A DNA stretch of 64,000 bases from Myrica gale (GCA_963930655.1 OZ005603.1:26116201-26180200), one strand, 5' to 3'; positions 24,360 through 37,754 are shown, counted from the stretch's first letter. Notes: generated from the sequence alone by a model not told the origin. Program-made: numbers and translations.

Positions 24360-26914
24360 TTACATGGATGAACGCCATATACGACCCTCCAAAGAAATAA
24401 TAATGACAGACACATCGTCATGATACCGGCGGCGTTCCCCTTGTGGAATATCGAGCAACTCATGGAAGTCTATACCTGCAGCAATATCCCGATCGAGCTG
24501 AGATCGTTAGAGATTTATAAACTAATCTCTTATAATTCCAGATCTCTCGTTAATGTTCCCCCCTCTTCTCTGAGATCGGTGGTCAGTTTCTTGTTCAGAT
24601 ATATAATATGAAAAAGGCTAGCTTTACCTGCTTTCTTTGCTGCTCGAAATAGTACTTCTTCAATGAGATGCTGTGCAGGATCTCCTTCTGGAAACGAAGC
24701 AATGAAGTATTCGACTTGATAGACAACTTCTTCGTTCGTGAAGTATTGGTAAAGTCCGTCGGAGGACACTATCAAGAATTTGTCAATTGGGCCAAGTGTG
24801 TAGTGGTAGACTGAAGGGAAGCATGTGATATAAGGAGAGGTCCCGACGTAGTTGATTCTGAACATCTCCAGAAGTGCATCATTCCATTTGGGCTGCAAAA
24901 CGAAGATTTTTAGGTCTTATCCGAACGATACCCTGAATTGATAACTAGCAACGTATTGCTTACCTAAGCTGCTGCAAAGATTAAACACAACTAGCATTCA
25001 CAGCTTGAAAAAAAAAAAGATTAATTTTCCTACTTCTTCTATCATTAATCACCCACCCACGAATATCAAGCTTCAGAATACCTGTTTGAGAAAGCCAGCC
25101 CCAAAAGCCCGAGTGACCTTCAAATAACCTTTCACCCGATCGTTCACAATTGCCGAGGAATCATCAGGATGGTCGCTTCTTATTCTCTGAGCTTCCTGAA
25201 ATCCAAAGAGGCCTCTAAGTCATCAAAAGAGATCAGATCATTACGACTCTATTATCCTGATCTTCGTGGAAAAAAGAGAGAGAAGAAGATCCTACGACTG
25301 ACAAGTAAAACTTACCTCTTCCACGTAAGTGCTGTGATCCGTAGTAAGCTGAAGGGAGATTAAATTGGATAATCCTCCACATCCGCCAAATAAGTTGTGA
25401 TTGCTTAGAATTTCCTCGTTAATCCGTTTCAAGTCCTGGTGCACTTTCCTTGGCCCTATATCAAGTTCAGCTTCTCGAGCTAACACCGCACGACTATCCC
25501 CGACGTTCATCAAGTAAACATCTTCACCCCTCATCAGCATCACCAGAACACACGAACCCATCAGAGCTAACTCAGGATTTTTCCCAAGCATCAGATCCGC
25601 AGTCTCCAAATAAGCATCTTCTGTCTTCCTCAGTGCGTCTGACAGAGACTTCAACACATCTGAATGATCAGTTCCTGCTGCCCCGTCTGCCCCCCAACGG
25701 ACGAACTGTCTCTTCAACTTCCTTTCAAGTTCTACTCTCTCAACATCACCTTCAAAACTCCACATGCTTTGACTTTCCTCGCATCTCTTCCCTATCCCTT
25801 TACTCCTATTTTTGGAGTTATTGCTGTGCTTTCGCTTCGAGTTAGAATCCATATCCATTTCGCGTTTTCCTAATGTGTAATCTCCCTCATCGAAATTCAT
25901 CCTTTCGGATTGATCACGGCCTTCTGCAGCAGGATTTGATGAGGTTGCAGCTGAGGGCCAAAGCTTGTCGTTCCAAACTAAATCCTCGAGCTCCTTATGC
26001 ACGGCGGAGTACAGATTCGAAACCAAATACTCCGTCGCATCAGGGCCATTAAACCCATCATAAATCCCCACAAAGACCCAACCATGCTCCTCAGAAATCA
26101 CCACCTGAACCCGATCCTCTCCTGCCTTCCCTTGCGCCCACTGAAGATTCTTTCTCTCCATAAAATACTCACTCTCCTCTTCCCCATCACCATCTTTCCA
26201 GTACGTAGAACTACTCGTATCACCACAACTCACACTCGCATTGCCGTTCTTCTTATCCAAATTCGGTTCCTTGACATTTACACTACCTTTAACCGGTGCC
26301 ACAATGGACTTGTGCCCCCTAAAGATTGTGCTGGATATAACTTTCTTGAAGATATTAATCAAACTACGTTTCTTGGACTTGACTCTAGACCTGTATCCGC
26401 GACCGTCTTTCGTTCGACTGTCACGTCCTTCCTCTATCGGACCCGAGTACACCCCACGATCAAGAGGTCCCGATACGAATCCTCGCTCCATTGGTCCAGA
26501 CATAAAACCTCTCTCGATCGGACCCGAAGCGAGAGTCAGCCCGGAGGTGGAGCATCGAGGGATTGGTTGGAGCGGGATGGAAGCGAAGGAAGTGGAGCTC
26601 GCGAACGAGGCTGCACGGTCGACGGCTGAGGAGCCGCCAAGGTCTATGAGAGAGGTGGAGAGAGGCGTGGAGGTGTTGGCGCTGACAGAGGCGCCGGAGA
26701 TCGATCGAAAGGTCGTAGTCGCGAAGGACTCTTCCTCCTCGGAGTTTGAGGAAAAGGAGGAGAGCTTGGGTGGGTCAGGTCGGACGTAGCAGAATGAATG
26801 GCCCAAGCCCTCGTCTAAAGGGTTCGAGAGGACCGCCGCGATGTCATGTTGACTCCTCGAGATCTGTCCAGCCCCAGCGAGGCAATGGCAACCCTTTCCG
26901 ATACCGTTTCCCAT
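24360..26914 (-). CDS. Protein phosphatase 2C, POLTERGEIST-like (PLL) group
   Basis: Four exons on the minus strand: 26914-25316, 25195-25082, 24892-24628, 24475-24360; 697 aa. It is a Mg/Mn-dependent Ser/Thr phosphatase. The N-terminus [12 protein letters not shown] has a myristoylatable Gly2 and nearby cysteines, so plasma-membrane attachment is likely, as in PLL proteins. Residues 35-50 ([16 protein letters not shown]) and the [16 protein letters not shown] block are PLL hallmarks. A run of GP-[IML]-x-RG-x-x-SG units spans 131-160. Catalytic motifs are [16 protein letters not shown] (DG at 286-287), [11 protein letters not shown] (470-479), LTTDHST (523-529), SSDGLYQYF (614-622) and the C-terminal [20 protein letters not shown]. 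The acidic insert between the first two PP2C blocks is typical of the group. Family genes act in CLAVATA-type and other receptor-kinase pathways. It most resembles PLL4/PLL5; the exact paralogue is uncertain. Confidence 0.93.
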
Positions 26915-27771
26915 TGAAGAGAGAAAGACGTATACTGTATACGATAGTAACGATACGATCCTCCTCTTTCTCTCGTTCTTTTTTTCTGATCAGCGTCGTG
27001 AGCTTTAATACATGATCCGCTTCAATTCAGCAGAAGAGGAACAGACTCGTAGAGGATCAGGACAAGATGCAGAAACCAAATAAGTAAATTCTGATAAAGG
27101 AGAGAAGAAGAGGATGGAGGAGTTGGGTGTTTGACTTTTTTTGTCGAGGGTCTTGTCTGATTCGTACTCTGATCTTTCCATATTTTATCGTTAATGGGGG
27201 GAGTTGACTTTGAGTTGTAGAAAGCGTGCAGTTGGAGAAAATAATAAAATTTTAGCAAATAAATTTACGAATCTAAAAGTCAATGATCGGAAATATTAAT
27301 AAGAAATCCACCGAGAAAAAACGATGGATTTATATTATTCCCCCCCGAATCTTTCTTGGGGCTCTCTAATCACCAGAAAATTGTTTTTACGCACCCATTT
27401 TCAGATTTTCTTGGAGAGTATCAAATGGGAGAGAGGAGGTAAAATAATTAATAAACACAACTTTTATTTTTATTTTGGGTAATTAAAAATACGACTTTAA
27501 TTGTTTATTAGTTAACTTTCCTGAGAAACAAACAAAGAGAAAATATCTTTCTCTTCGAGTTGAGTGCAAGTGTGGCCACGTACACGTTATGGTATTTACT
27601 GATCAGCAAAGAAAGTTCATTAATATATTTATTGTATATATCTTCGATCTATTACAGATAAATATATAATGTTCATTTAAAACTAATAGATACCAAACGA
27701 CGAATATCATGGTCATTGGTATGCAAAAAAAGTAGGCATAAAATGTGTGAAAAATGACGTTATGTTTATTA

Positions 27772-27966
27772 TTAGGGATAAATATAAAATCGAATCAGTC
27801 CTAAATTAATCCCTCTAATCTCACTTTCGTTTGTCTTTGGTCTCTCAATCAGAAATTAATTTTATATTTTTATAAAATTAAGGGAGCTAATTTTATATTT
27901 TGTTATTACGATGATTAATTCAATTTTTGCGGTATAATACTGATTTTATATTTATCTCTAATTATT
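27772..27966. mobile_element. Short foldback MITE
   Basis: The left end TTAGGGATAAATATAAAATC is the inverted complement of the right end (GATTTTATATTTATCTCTAA) with one or two mismatches. The sequence is AT-rich with no coding capacity and sits between TTA/ATT-type flanks. Confidence 0.55.
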
Positions 27967-28393
27967 ATTACTGACATATGTTATTTTCACATTAACCCTT
28001 TCTTTATTTTATTTTTTTACATAATAGATATGATATGAAAAAACCCTCCCTCTATTTACACGATCCATAAGGAATGAAAGGAGCCTACGGGTCTCTTTTC
28101 CAACCGTAGATTATTCTAATAGGCTAGCTACGTGGAGATCTGACAGCCACCAATATTTCATGAGGTGCGTCGATTCGCAAAGTAGAGAGAGATAATGTAT
28201 TAATGGGCCACGAGGTGCACTACCATAATTAACGAGCACTCATCTGGAGATTAAAATTTTCATATATTCTTAAATGGACCATCCTTTGCCAACCTTCAAA
28301 AGGCCCAAAACTAAGAGGGTGGAATGGGCCAAAGCCCATTAAAAGCTCGAGTTCTAAATCCGAAGGAATAGGATCACTAGCTTTGAAATTTAA

Positions 28394-28651
28394 GGGCATG
28401 TTTGTTTCTTACATTTTTTTAGGATTCACATCCTTTTTTTTTTTTTATAATCCAAGCATCAAAATACACAATCATTCCAATACAACAAGCATCACAAAAC
28501 ACATGCATTCCAATACAACATTTTATTACTTTTTTTACAAACATCAATCTATTTTAACAACTTCCACACGCATTACAATACAACTTTAACATCATCTAAA
28601 AATTCTCAAAACATTCAACATCTTATAAATATTCTGAAAACGAACATGCCC
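28394..28651. mobile_element. Short foldback MITE
   Basis: The left end GGGCATGTTTGTTT and right end AAACGAACATGCCC are inverted repeats. The interior contains repeats of CATTCCAATACAAC. The superfamily is not determined. Confidence 0.5.
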
Positions 28652-29379
28652 AAGATTTTAGGAAATAAAAATTCTTATAATTAAACAATAAAATCTCAAA
28701 ATTTAGGAAATAGAAATATTCTTTCACGCAGATAAAGAAAATTCAATTTATTTAATTTGACGAGCTAAAAAGGTGTCACTTGCAGACTCACACAAACAGA
28801 AGAGGTACCAAGTTATAATCTTTCTAGATATTATAAGTTGGAGAAACGTAATGATACGTCAATAGGTAAAAATTAATTAATTGAACCATATATTTTTTAA
28901 TCGAAACACTCTTTCAATAAATAAATAATAAAAAATAAAATTTATATATTATTTTTTGAATTTTTAAATATGCTTAACAATTTTGTCTTGTATGAACACT
29001 TCACTTATTTTTCATATAATTTAACAGTGAAATTGAAAAAAAATACGAGAATTAATTTTTTAAACCTTATGAAGGGTAAAAATTAAATTAAAAGTTATAA
29101 AATCCTAATTTAATTTTTAGGAAAAGCGATGTTTCAAGTTCATCGAAGTCAACTATAAATGTCCGACAAAAGGTATATGTCGTCCCACTCCCTCCCTCCA
29201 AATCCCAAATGCATATCAAAGTCCCGATTCCTCTCTTTCCTCAAAACATGTTATGGGCTGCCACTTCCTTACGTTGGACCCACCATGAATCTAAACTCAG
29301 TTTATTTATTATTATTTTTTATACATTTATCAGGAAAAAACAAATACTCGAGGTTTACCTGGGTCCGTGTTGGATTTGC

Positions 29380-29407
29380 CACGTGTGTGTATGTGTTTGT
29401 ATATATA
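29380..29407 (+). promoter_or_regulatory. Candidate promoter: G-box and TATA for the DUF4378 gene
   Basis: CACGTG (29380-29385) is followed by TATATATA (29400-29407). A GA-rich and then CT-rich leader follows (29440-29700). The coding start is at 30311, so a leader exon with a 5' UTR intron is likely. The leader's splice donor is not certain. This is inference from motif order. Confidence 0.35.
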
Positions 29408-30310
29408 CGAACACAGGCCGACAAAGTGGCAGCGAGAACTGAGAATAGAGAGAGAGAGAACAGACAGTTAAGTTGGTTAAAATTGCAACTTCCAAGCGCT
29501 TTAGAACCCAACACAGGCCGACAAAGGAGAGAAGTAGAAACCATTGAAGCTTCCGAAAAGCTGGGGGGTGTGGAATGCTCTCCTGCATTGGCGTCTTTTG
29601 CAACCTACCTCTATATTTTGAACCGATGAACAAAACCAACACTAACTTCTTTAGAGCTTATCTCTTTCGCTCTCTCCATCTCTCTCTAGTGATGGCTGTG
29701 GGCAAACGCCAGCACTTAGTCGTGCCGCACGTTCTCTTCCCTGAGGTTATAGCATTCCTCCCCATTGTTTAACTATCTTTTTCATTGGGCAAATTTTCTT
29801 TCTTTGTAGATTTCATTGACCGATATTTTGAGAAATTAGGAAGAAAATTATGCAAAGAAGGTATAGGGTTGGTGGTGAGATTTCACTCCAGCAATGTGCG
29901 GAATGTTTCAAGAGAATTCCATTGGTCCGCAATCTTTCACCTTCCTTTTCTCTTAAACCAAACATAGGAATTCATTTAACACAAAACGTTATTTCTTCTT
30001 TTGTCAAAGCTGAATTTTCAAATTATGTCAATAAATATGTATTCTAGCTGTCATGTTTCGGACTCTAAAGGTCTCTAGCCGTCTGATATGCATCTTTCTA
30101 TAATCCAAAACACTGTCTTCAAGATGGGGCAATCGCCAATACCTTCCAAGATTTTACAAGAAACAGGGATGTATGATACACTTGTGCCACGCATAGGAAT
30201 TTCTTGTTCAGTGCTTGATAGTTATTTTAACTTTCATCAGGTTGGACAAGGTTGTAGTTGAAGTCATTTGTCGCTTAAGCTGGTTTGAAAGGTGGATATT
30301 CTAATCATTA

Positions 30311-33300
30311 ATGAGAGAGCAGATTCCAGATATACGTGGAGACTTTCCTTTGGAGAGTAGTCATCTAGGATGTTCCTGGAACCTCTTTCGTATTCTTATG
30401 TACCATCACTGGGATCATGTGAAGAGCAGATTTAAACACAAGAGGCCCACGGGTGATAGACATGTCGTGGGTAAGCAACTTTTTTAGTGTGAAAATTATC
30501 TGCATCAAAGTATGTTGCGGTCTCAATTCTTCAGTTGCTTTAGGAAGATATTAATTCGGCATCTTGTTCAAATGGTGCTATATATCTCCTATTTATATAC
30601 TCATCAGCCACTACACTAGGGCTTCTTGCAGTTTTGAATTTGAATTTGATACCAGTATGTGACGGCATTGTGCCAAAGACAAATTAGTCTTAGAAAATGA
30701 TAGCAAGTATTTAATGTTGGGTTCATTTTAGTGCTTCCCTCTGGTGTATTAAATTGCAGGAGATTATGTAATTGTGTGTTGTATATGTTTCTACTCTCTT
30801 ATCATCTTCCTAGGTGTTGGAAACGTAGAAAATGATGATACAACTGCCTGCACCAACGAAAAAGTGCAAAGACAGAATTTTGCTGAGATGGACCACTTTA
30901 TGGTAAGTTGACGCAAAATGATTGCTGATGGCATGATCTGTGACTTTTCCTTTAGCAGTGTTCCTTATTGAAGAAAAAAGAATAGGCGAGTTTTGGTTCT
31001 TCTTGGTCCTTTGGATAGGACAATGGTAGATAAGTTGAACCCAAAATTTAACAACTAATATATGCAGGTTTAGTTTCAATAATTTTCAACAAAAAATATG
31101 ACAGTAAAGTTGGTATCTGATTTGAAATATGCATCAGCTTGGAGAAAAGATGACACGATCCATCCCAGCACCTAAGAGCTCCGTTTCAGCCCAAATTAAA
31201 GCTTTTATTTCTGAGGAGATGTCCAAAAAGAAGGGTCAACATCACCGAAGTTCAAGTTATCCTCTTCGTTCACAGTTGATGCGAAGTGATTCCATTCATC
31301 ATTTGGGAGCTTCACATATGGATCTCCTTGCCGATATAGTAGATAATGGAAGCCCTGGAACTGTAGAACTGAATCATGAATATTCTTCTGCTACCTCCAC
31401 ATTGGATTCACTGCCTTTGTTCTCCTGTGATGACCCAATTACCAGCGACAAAGGGTATGAAGTCTGTGGCAGAATGGGAGAATACATGGAGGATAATCAG
31501 ATTGATGAGTATCGGGAGCAGCCAATGGAGAATCAGACTCTTTTTGAGGAAAAGTCAGAAAATCCGAAGCAAAATATGTCTGAGCAGAAGTCGATAGATG
31601 TAAAGGAACTCAATGCAGATGCTTCACTTCATAGAAAGGAGTTTCTGGATGCTCTTGATATAATCAAAGTGAACAGCGATTTGTTGTTAAAAATTTTACA
31701 AGATCCTGGCTCTCCCTTTTCCAGGCACTACCATAATCAACAGCCATACAGCGCGAAAATGGGATTGACTAAGTGCGAGTCATTCCCTTCGCCTGGCTCA
31801 TCAGGAGAAAGAGTTTCTGAGTCAACTAAACAAAAACACATGCAGGGGCAGATTTTCTATCATGCAAAGGAAAAAGGGAAGTTACAAATTGGTAATAGAT
31901 CACAAAAGTTAGTTGAGTTCAGATACTCAGGAGATTTTGTGGAACAGTCGAAGCCATCAAAAGCTGAGTACAAAGCAGATGGGATTCCAAAATCAAGCGA
32001 AAAAACAGTGGTTAGCAAGCATTTCAAGAATCTTAGAGAGAAGATAAAGCATGTAATTAAGGAAAGCCGAAAAGTGGGGCATCGGATTGCAATGGATGCT
32101 GTCCTTCACACAATTCCTCATGGCCATGAGGTTTCTAATGAATGGAAGCAGGAAATTGTCAGTCAACTGAAGGACCCTGAAATGAATGGAGAGGGTAAAG
32201 GTTTTCCTAGAAGTAGTGGTGAGGGTGATTATTCTGTTGCTTCTGTCATCAAGGGTCGAAGGAGCCACATGAAAAGAACCTCATCTCTTAATGAATTGGT
32301 TGACAGATACTGTCAGTTGTATGACACTAGTTTCAAAAGAGAATCAGAGTGCCGAACCTTCGAGAGATTGAAATTGAGATCCGCAGAGTCATCTTCTCCT
32401 TCAGGAAATGGCTCCGAATCCCTGTCAAGGGTTCTTTCTTTGTATGATATTGAATCCTACATCTATCACAGCAGGAACTCTTCACAAGCTTTTTCTTCAG
32501 AATTGGTAACTAGGACTGGTGTGGATGATTCACTAAGCATAGGAGGCAGTTCTGATGAAGAGAGAAGTTTACGCCTTTCTATGGATTGGGAAAATCAGTG
32601 TCAGTTAGACACTCCTGAAGTAAGTAAAATTGAAGATAAGCATGTTAAAGTTGAAGAAATTTGTTCAGTTACTGGAGATGAGCTCGGATCAACAATAGTT
32701 GCAGTGAATGAGGAAAATGGTAAGGGGGTTTTCGTTGATGTCTTTCGCAACTTGACAACAGGAGATAGTGCTTCTCTCAATGAGGACATTAAGGAGGATA
32801 CTGGACGTATAAAGGGACCCATAGCTACACTGGAAGAAGTAATTCCAGTTTCTCTGCCAGACTCCAATTTGCTGAAGGACACAACCAGCCCTGAACAGTT
32901 CTCCATAGCAGAAGGTATTCCCTTTTGCCATTTTGTTCTGTGTTGTTCAATATTGTCTTAGTTCAAGTGTGTTTATTCTCTTGTTCACTGTCTTAAGACC
33001 AAATTCTCTCTCTCTCTCCATCTCTCTGACTCTTTCTCTCTCTCGCATACACACAATTTAGATTGGTTAGTTATACAGAAGGATACCATGATTTTTGTAC
33101 TTGAGGAGGTTTATTTGTTTTATCACCTTCAACTATATTGAAATCATGTGAAATTACAATTTCAATATTATCTTTTTGAACACGTGGATTCTAATATCTT
33201 ATAATAATCTTAAATATCGAAGATCTTGCCACAAGGTATCAAAGATTCGGTACCTTGTGGCAGCCAAATTAATGTCACAAATATAAGTTACTCATTTATG

Positions 33301-34182
33301 GGTTTGATAGTCTTTGTATTTTAGCTTTCAAAACTTGGACTTCTAATTGTCATTCGTACAAGTATAATTTGGATCAAATTGTATTGCTGGCCTAATTCCT
33401 TCCCTACTAATTGAGTGATGTAAATTTACCTGCCACTTTCACCAACTTATATGCTTTACGATTGACATGAGTGCACTAAGCATGATGGTTTTATGAAAGC
33501 AGGTTCAGAAGAAGTAAAGGTAGGACAACCCGACAGACTGGTTAATTTGGCCATGCAGCATAGTGACTTTGGCATGGATACTCCGAAAGTGGCCGTGGAG
33601 GGAATAGAACATGATGAGGTAGAATCTTTTAATAACCTTTCATATAATGAAATCATGCGTCTTCAAGTGGATGCAAAAGACAAAGCTGAATTTGATTATG
33701 TGAAAGATATTCTGGAGTTTTCTGGGTTCCGAGGTAATAAGTATGCTGGCACATGGCATTCTGATGACCAGCCGGTGGACCCTTTGGTATACAAGGAAGT
33801 AGAGGGTTGCTTGCTCCTGGATCCTGATTGTTGTGGAAATGGTGGTGGTAATTGTAATCACTTGCTTTTGTTTGATTTAATCAATGAGGTGCTGGTGGAG
33901 ATGTTTGGGAGGTCATTCAGTTACTGCCCGATACCCTTGTCTTCCCTTTCCCACATCCGGCCGATGCCAGCAGGACACCATGTTCTCAAAACAGTCTGGA
34001 CACTTGTGAGCCAGTACTTGAGCTCAAGAGAAGATGTAGACCAATCATTGGATCATATCGTGAGCAGAGACCTAGCAAAGAACGATGGATGGATGAATCT
34101 CCAATTTCATACCGAGTGTGTGGGGCTTGAGCTGGATGACTTGATTTTTGACGATCTTTTAGAGGAAGTTTTTCGGGCATAA
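30311..34182 (+). CDS. DUF4378-domain protein, TRM (TON1-recruiting motif) type
   Basis: Four exons: 30311-30470, 30814-30902, 31138-32914, 33503-34182; 901 aa. An in-frame TAA at 30302-30304 fixes the ATG at 30311. N-terminal GCSWNLFRILMYHHWDHVKSR (about residues 20-40) matches the first conserved block of the TRM32-like group. SAQIKAFISEEMSKKK (about 100-115), EFLDALDIIKVNSDLLLKIL, HFKNLREKIKHVIKESRK and RTSSLNELVDRYCQLY are further family blocks. The C-terminal DUF4378 spans about 738-897 (DYVKDILEFSGF to LDDLIFDDLLEEVF). TRM proteins bind microtubules and recruit TON1/PP2A complexes that position cortical arrays and division planes. Assignment of this protein to that role is by family only. 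The large third exon is mostly disordered and Ser-rich. Confidence 0.9.
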
Positions 34183-35013
34183 GCTTGGGACCAAAAAAAG
34201 TTCCTCATAAAGGTGCCCACTTCTTCGCCTTGATTAACTATAAGAAATTTGTCTTCTGATTTTTCACATTAGAAATTACAAATATCGTTTTACCCAAACT
34301 TAATGGAAGGAGTAGGAAAAGTACAAAACTGAGAAAGAAGTTACTTGTTGCACTACTACATACTGTATAGTTAGTGAAAGAAATTCTGTTTTCTTGGGGT
34401 GGAGTTCTGAAAATAAGAAAATCAACAGACTCATTTTGTGTGGTTGATTTTTCCTTTTTCTCTTGAGCCTTTCTGGTTGAATTAATTGGTCATCTCTTGG
34501 ATGTAACATGAGGTAAGTTATTTTGAGGCCTACTTGTTTTTCATTATGGTAGACGCCTTATATGACACCTAACACAACCAAAAATTCTAAGGACTGAGAG
34601 GAGAACTTGTTTTCTAGCTTCTACTCAATCATGTTCCTTGAGTATTGTGCATCAGACACAAATTTGAGTCACTTTCCAAGGTTATAAAGTTTAAGAGTCG
34701 TCGACTATCATTACAAATGGCTGCAGACGCAGTGGGGATGGGGGGTTGGAACACATCATTCATCTTTTTGCTATCACATACTGGTGTTCAATCTATAGGG
34801 TTTCCCTGAAATAAAGTTGTGGTTTCTTTGTGGGATTCATTTTGTAGAACACTCATATTATCTCTTCCTATAATTTCATTTCTCGAATGGAAAAGCACGC
34901 TTGCATTTTGGCAATAACTATTCCATTTCCTATTAAAAGTTATATAATTGTATCTCTGCCACAAACTGGACTCCTTTTTGTTGAGCGGTTCCATATTGAC
35001 TTTTGTATTTGTC
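34183..35013. other. 3' flank of the DUF4378 gene, intergenic
   Basis: Probable 3' UTR, then unremarkable AT-rich DNA. No frame or repeat was recognised. Confidence 0.5.
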
Positions 35014-35028
35014 ACTGTGACTTAGATT

Positions 35029-35901
35029 TTTTTTTTGGGTAATCAAGACAACTTTTATTGAGAGCATAGAGATTACAGCTGAGAACTTACAATAGAACAG
35101 ACCAAAGGGTCAGCAACAAGTCTAGGGGCCGAGCTTATAAAAGAGGACGCAAGGTCCTCGAAAGTGGGGAGACCTGCAGTAAAGGGGACTGAAGGCCCAT
35201 GACAAGTAACAACCACTACGCAAGGCAGTGGCGACTGCCGTTAGAGGAGGGACAGACGTAGCGTCCATCCTGCTCCCTTAGAACACTTCATACGCAAATA
35301 CCAACAGAAACACAAACACGCTAAAGTTAAGCCCAGAAGGGCAATTAAGCCCAAATAAGCGGATAGCTGACAAAGGCAACAGACTAAAACGAGAAGACAC
35401 TAGCCAGAGCTAGACCGGAGAGGTTGGTGGCAGAGGCGGCGCGTGGTGGCGATTTAAGGAGGTCCACATCCTAGAGAGGAGGACAAGAGCCGCAGAGGTC
35501 AGTCCAAGGTAGAGAGGCAAATCATGGGAGGCGGAGGAGCCGTCTGCCTCGACCAGAGTGCTCAATGCATGAGATTCATGCGCACCGCGTGGGCCGCGTA
35601 AATCTACAACGTCGTCTCCATCACACCAGATACACATCTCTATGTAGATCAGGGTTGTTTGAGTTCAGCCATGGGGCACATGCCCTTTGAAGCTTTCCGT
35701 CCTGTGTGCCACTTGCAAAGAAAATCAAAAAAGCAACCACAACCACCGGCCAGTCGAATTAGAGAGGAGGAGAGGGAAAAAGGGACAGCAAGAAGGGAAA
35801 AGGGGAAAAAGAGAAGGAAGGAGGGTGGGAACCTCCTCATGGAGGTGTTTTGTTCGGGGATGCAAAGAGTTTAGAGAGAGGTCTCTTCCACCTTAGCTCG
35901 T
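35029..35901 (-). mobile_element. Poly(A) retroposon, copy B (873 bp), minus strand
   Basis: It is bounded by an exact 15-bp duplication ACTGTGACTTAGATT at 35014-35028 and 35902-35916. On the minus strand it is CT-rich at the start, ends with AATAAAAGTTGTCTTGATTACC and then a poly(A) run (poly(T) on the plus strand at about 35028-35036). It shares blocks with copy A at 10740-11630. It encodes no reverse transcriptase. The short frames across it (for example 35410-35637 minus) have no known domain. Confidence 0.85.
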
Positions 35902-35916
35902 ACTGTGACTTAGATT

Positions 35917-37358
35917 CATATGTGAAACGCATATGTTGAATTACATATGCATAAATTGAGGTTGCTGGTGTAAATGATCGATGACAAGAATCCAGCCGAG
36001 GCATTATTGTACAACTTCCCTGTCTTCTCTGATTCTTTTCCCATGTAGAAAATGTGAAGACTTATCATTAGCGATCAAATTAGAAACCTTAATGTTACCG
36101 CAGAAATAAACTGCAGCCAGATAAATTGACGAATATGTTTCAATGTGCGCATCTCGACGATACTGATAAACACACTAAGAAATAGCATTTTTGGTTTCTC
36201 TTCATTTTGTTCCTCCACAGTCCATGATGTTCCACCTTTCATTTCCAATTACGCGGCAACCCTCCAATTCATTTTAATCTTAGAGCTTCGTTTGTCCTCT
36301 TAACTCCTAGATGCAAACTAAGGGCTGATACATAGGGAAAAGGTGGATATGGAACAATTAGATTAGGCACACAAGGGTCCCCCAGTTGTTCCCTTGATAA
36401 GATCTTTGGGGCAGTGGGGTTCTCTTTGTATTTTGGATTGAACTGAACTACTCCGAGGTAGTTTTGAGAAGAAGTGAGAAAATGATACGGCGCATATGAT
36501 GATAACCTTTTCCAAGTGGCAAAAATGTGAGATCTTATAAGAGACATGTCCGATTTTATTTTGCTCTGTTCGCCGGAAAGGAAGTCGCATTTCTACTAGA
36601 AAATCTCATATTTTTCTCGCATGTTGATATGCTCCCTCCAAGTTTGGTTTCGACAGGATCACCGTCTAAGAGATGGTGGGATTCATCGCAGAACCCACCA
36701 TGCGAGATATGCTGGAACTCCCTGTCGACCCTGCACGTGAGAAACGATTGTTACTATAGAGTACCCATAAATGAGTGGGTAAATACCATTTCTCTTAGGT
36801 CTTTATTTTTGATTGCACACAATTTTGATTCCACAATGATCTCATCTCCCTAAAGCATTCATGGGTCACATTTTCCTTCTGCTGCTGCTAATTTGAATTT
36901 GCCTCTCTCACTCGGTATCTGGGTAAGTAGTGACACAAACATAGATCCCACTAACAGGCTGAATTTTTTTTTCTTTTATAGGTGGTGAACGAAGGAATGA
37001 ATCGGAATTTGGCTTCAAATTTTAAACCCACTTAGAGATTAGGATTATCAGAAACTAGTGGTGAAGTCAATTTGGATATTATTATAAGAATTGACACGAT
37101 ATTAGACATTATTACCCCAGCAAAAACACACCACTACAGGAGAAAAATTTTCTTGAAGCAATAACAGGTTTGAGTATATATAGTTCGGTCGAGGATTACA
37201 CGGCGACTTTTAAATTAAAAAAAGCTGGAGCGTGAATCGTGAGGGACATGGGATGCATGTGCCCTCTGTCTGCCTGCCCATGGACCATAATGATGATGAA
37301 CAAAAGCCGGAGAAAATGGGAAAGGATTCGCTCCTGGTAATTAACTAATGGGTCCTAG
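35917..37358. other. Intergenic, nothing recognised
   Basis: No conserved frame or RNA gene was seen. A plus-strand frame at 36527-36853 shows no domain. Confidence 0.5.
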
Positions 37359-37510
37359 TAGGTTATTGGATGGATGACAACACATTAATGAATTCATTCA
37401 ACGGTCTATATCACATTCAAAGTTTTTTTTTTCATCTTGTATTTTTTAAACATTTTAATATAAATAATTAGATGAATTCATTAATGTGTTGTCGTTCAGA
37501 CAATGACCTA
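37359..37510. mobile_element. Small foldback MITE (152 bp)
   Basis: The left arm TAGGTTATTGGATGGATGAC, continuing into ACAACACATTAATGAATTCAT, is the inverted complement of the right arm ending GACAATGACCTA. The arms are about 42 bp with few mismatches. No duplication was identified. Confidence 0.6.
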
Positions 37511-37718
37511 TTATATCCCTTTAAATAGAAAATCCCAAGTAAGGAGCTTTTGTTGGGCCACGTGAGAATGAATCTTCAACATCCACAGCAAACAGACGGA
37601 CGACGCTCATTTAGGACCCACCACGATATCAATTCTTATACTCCTACAGTACCTAGGTGGGCCCAACTCCCTTGAGTTAGCCTCTGTTTGGCAGGCTTTC
37701 TTGGAGAGGAGAGGAAGA

Positions 37719-37754
37719 GGAAGGGGAAGGGGAAGGGGAAGGGAAAGGGAAGGG
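37719..37754 (+). repeat. GGGGAA minisatellite
   Basis: A run of about five to six AAGGGG/AAGGGA units. The G-tracts could form a quadruplex; no function is implied. Confidence 0.6.

Larger units (their letters stand above)
26915..29379. other. Intergenic between PP2C and the DUF4378 gene, with two MITEs
   Basis: The PP2C promoter and leader lie just above 26914 (the minus-strand gene starts here). The rest is AT-rich with foldback elements at 27772-27966 and 28394-28651. No gene was recognised. Confidence 0.5.

Noticed and set aside
25997-27015. Plus-strand frames of 89-210 codons
   Set aside because: Shadows of the PP2C first exon on the other strand.
29692-29772. ATG at 29692 as the start of the DUF4378 gene
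   Set aside because: It does not splice in frame to the conserved block, and an in-frame stop at 30302 precedes the better ATG at 30311. It is more likely in the 5' leader.
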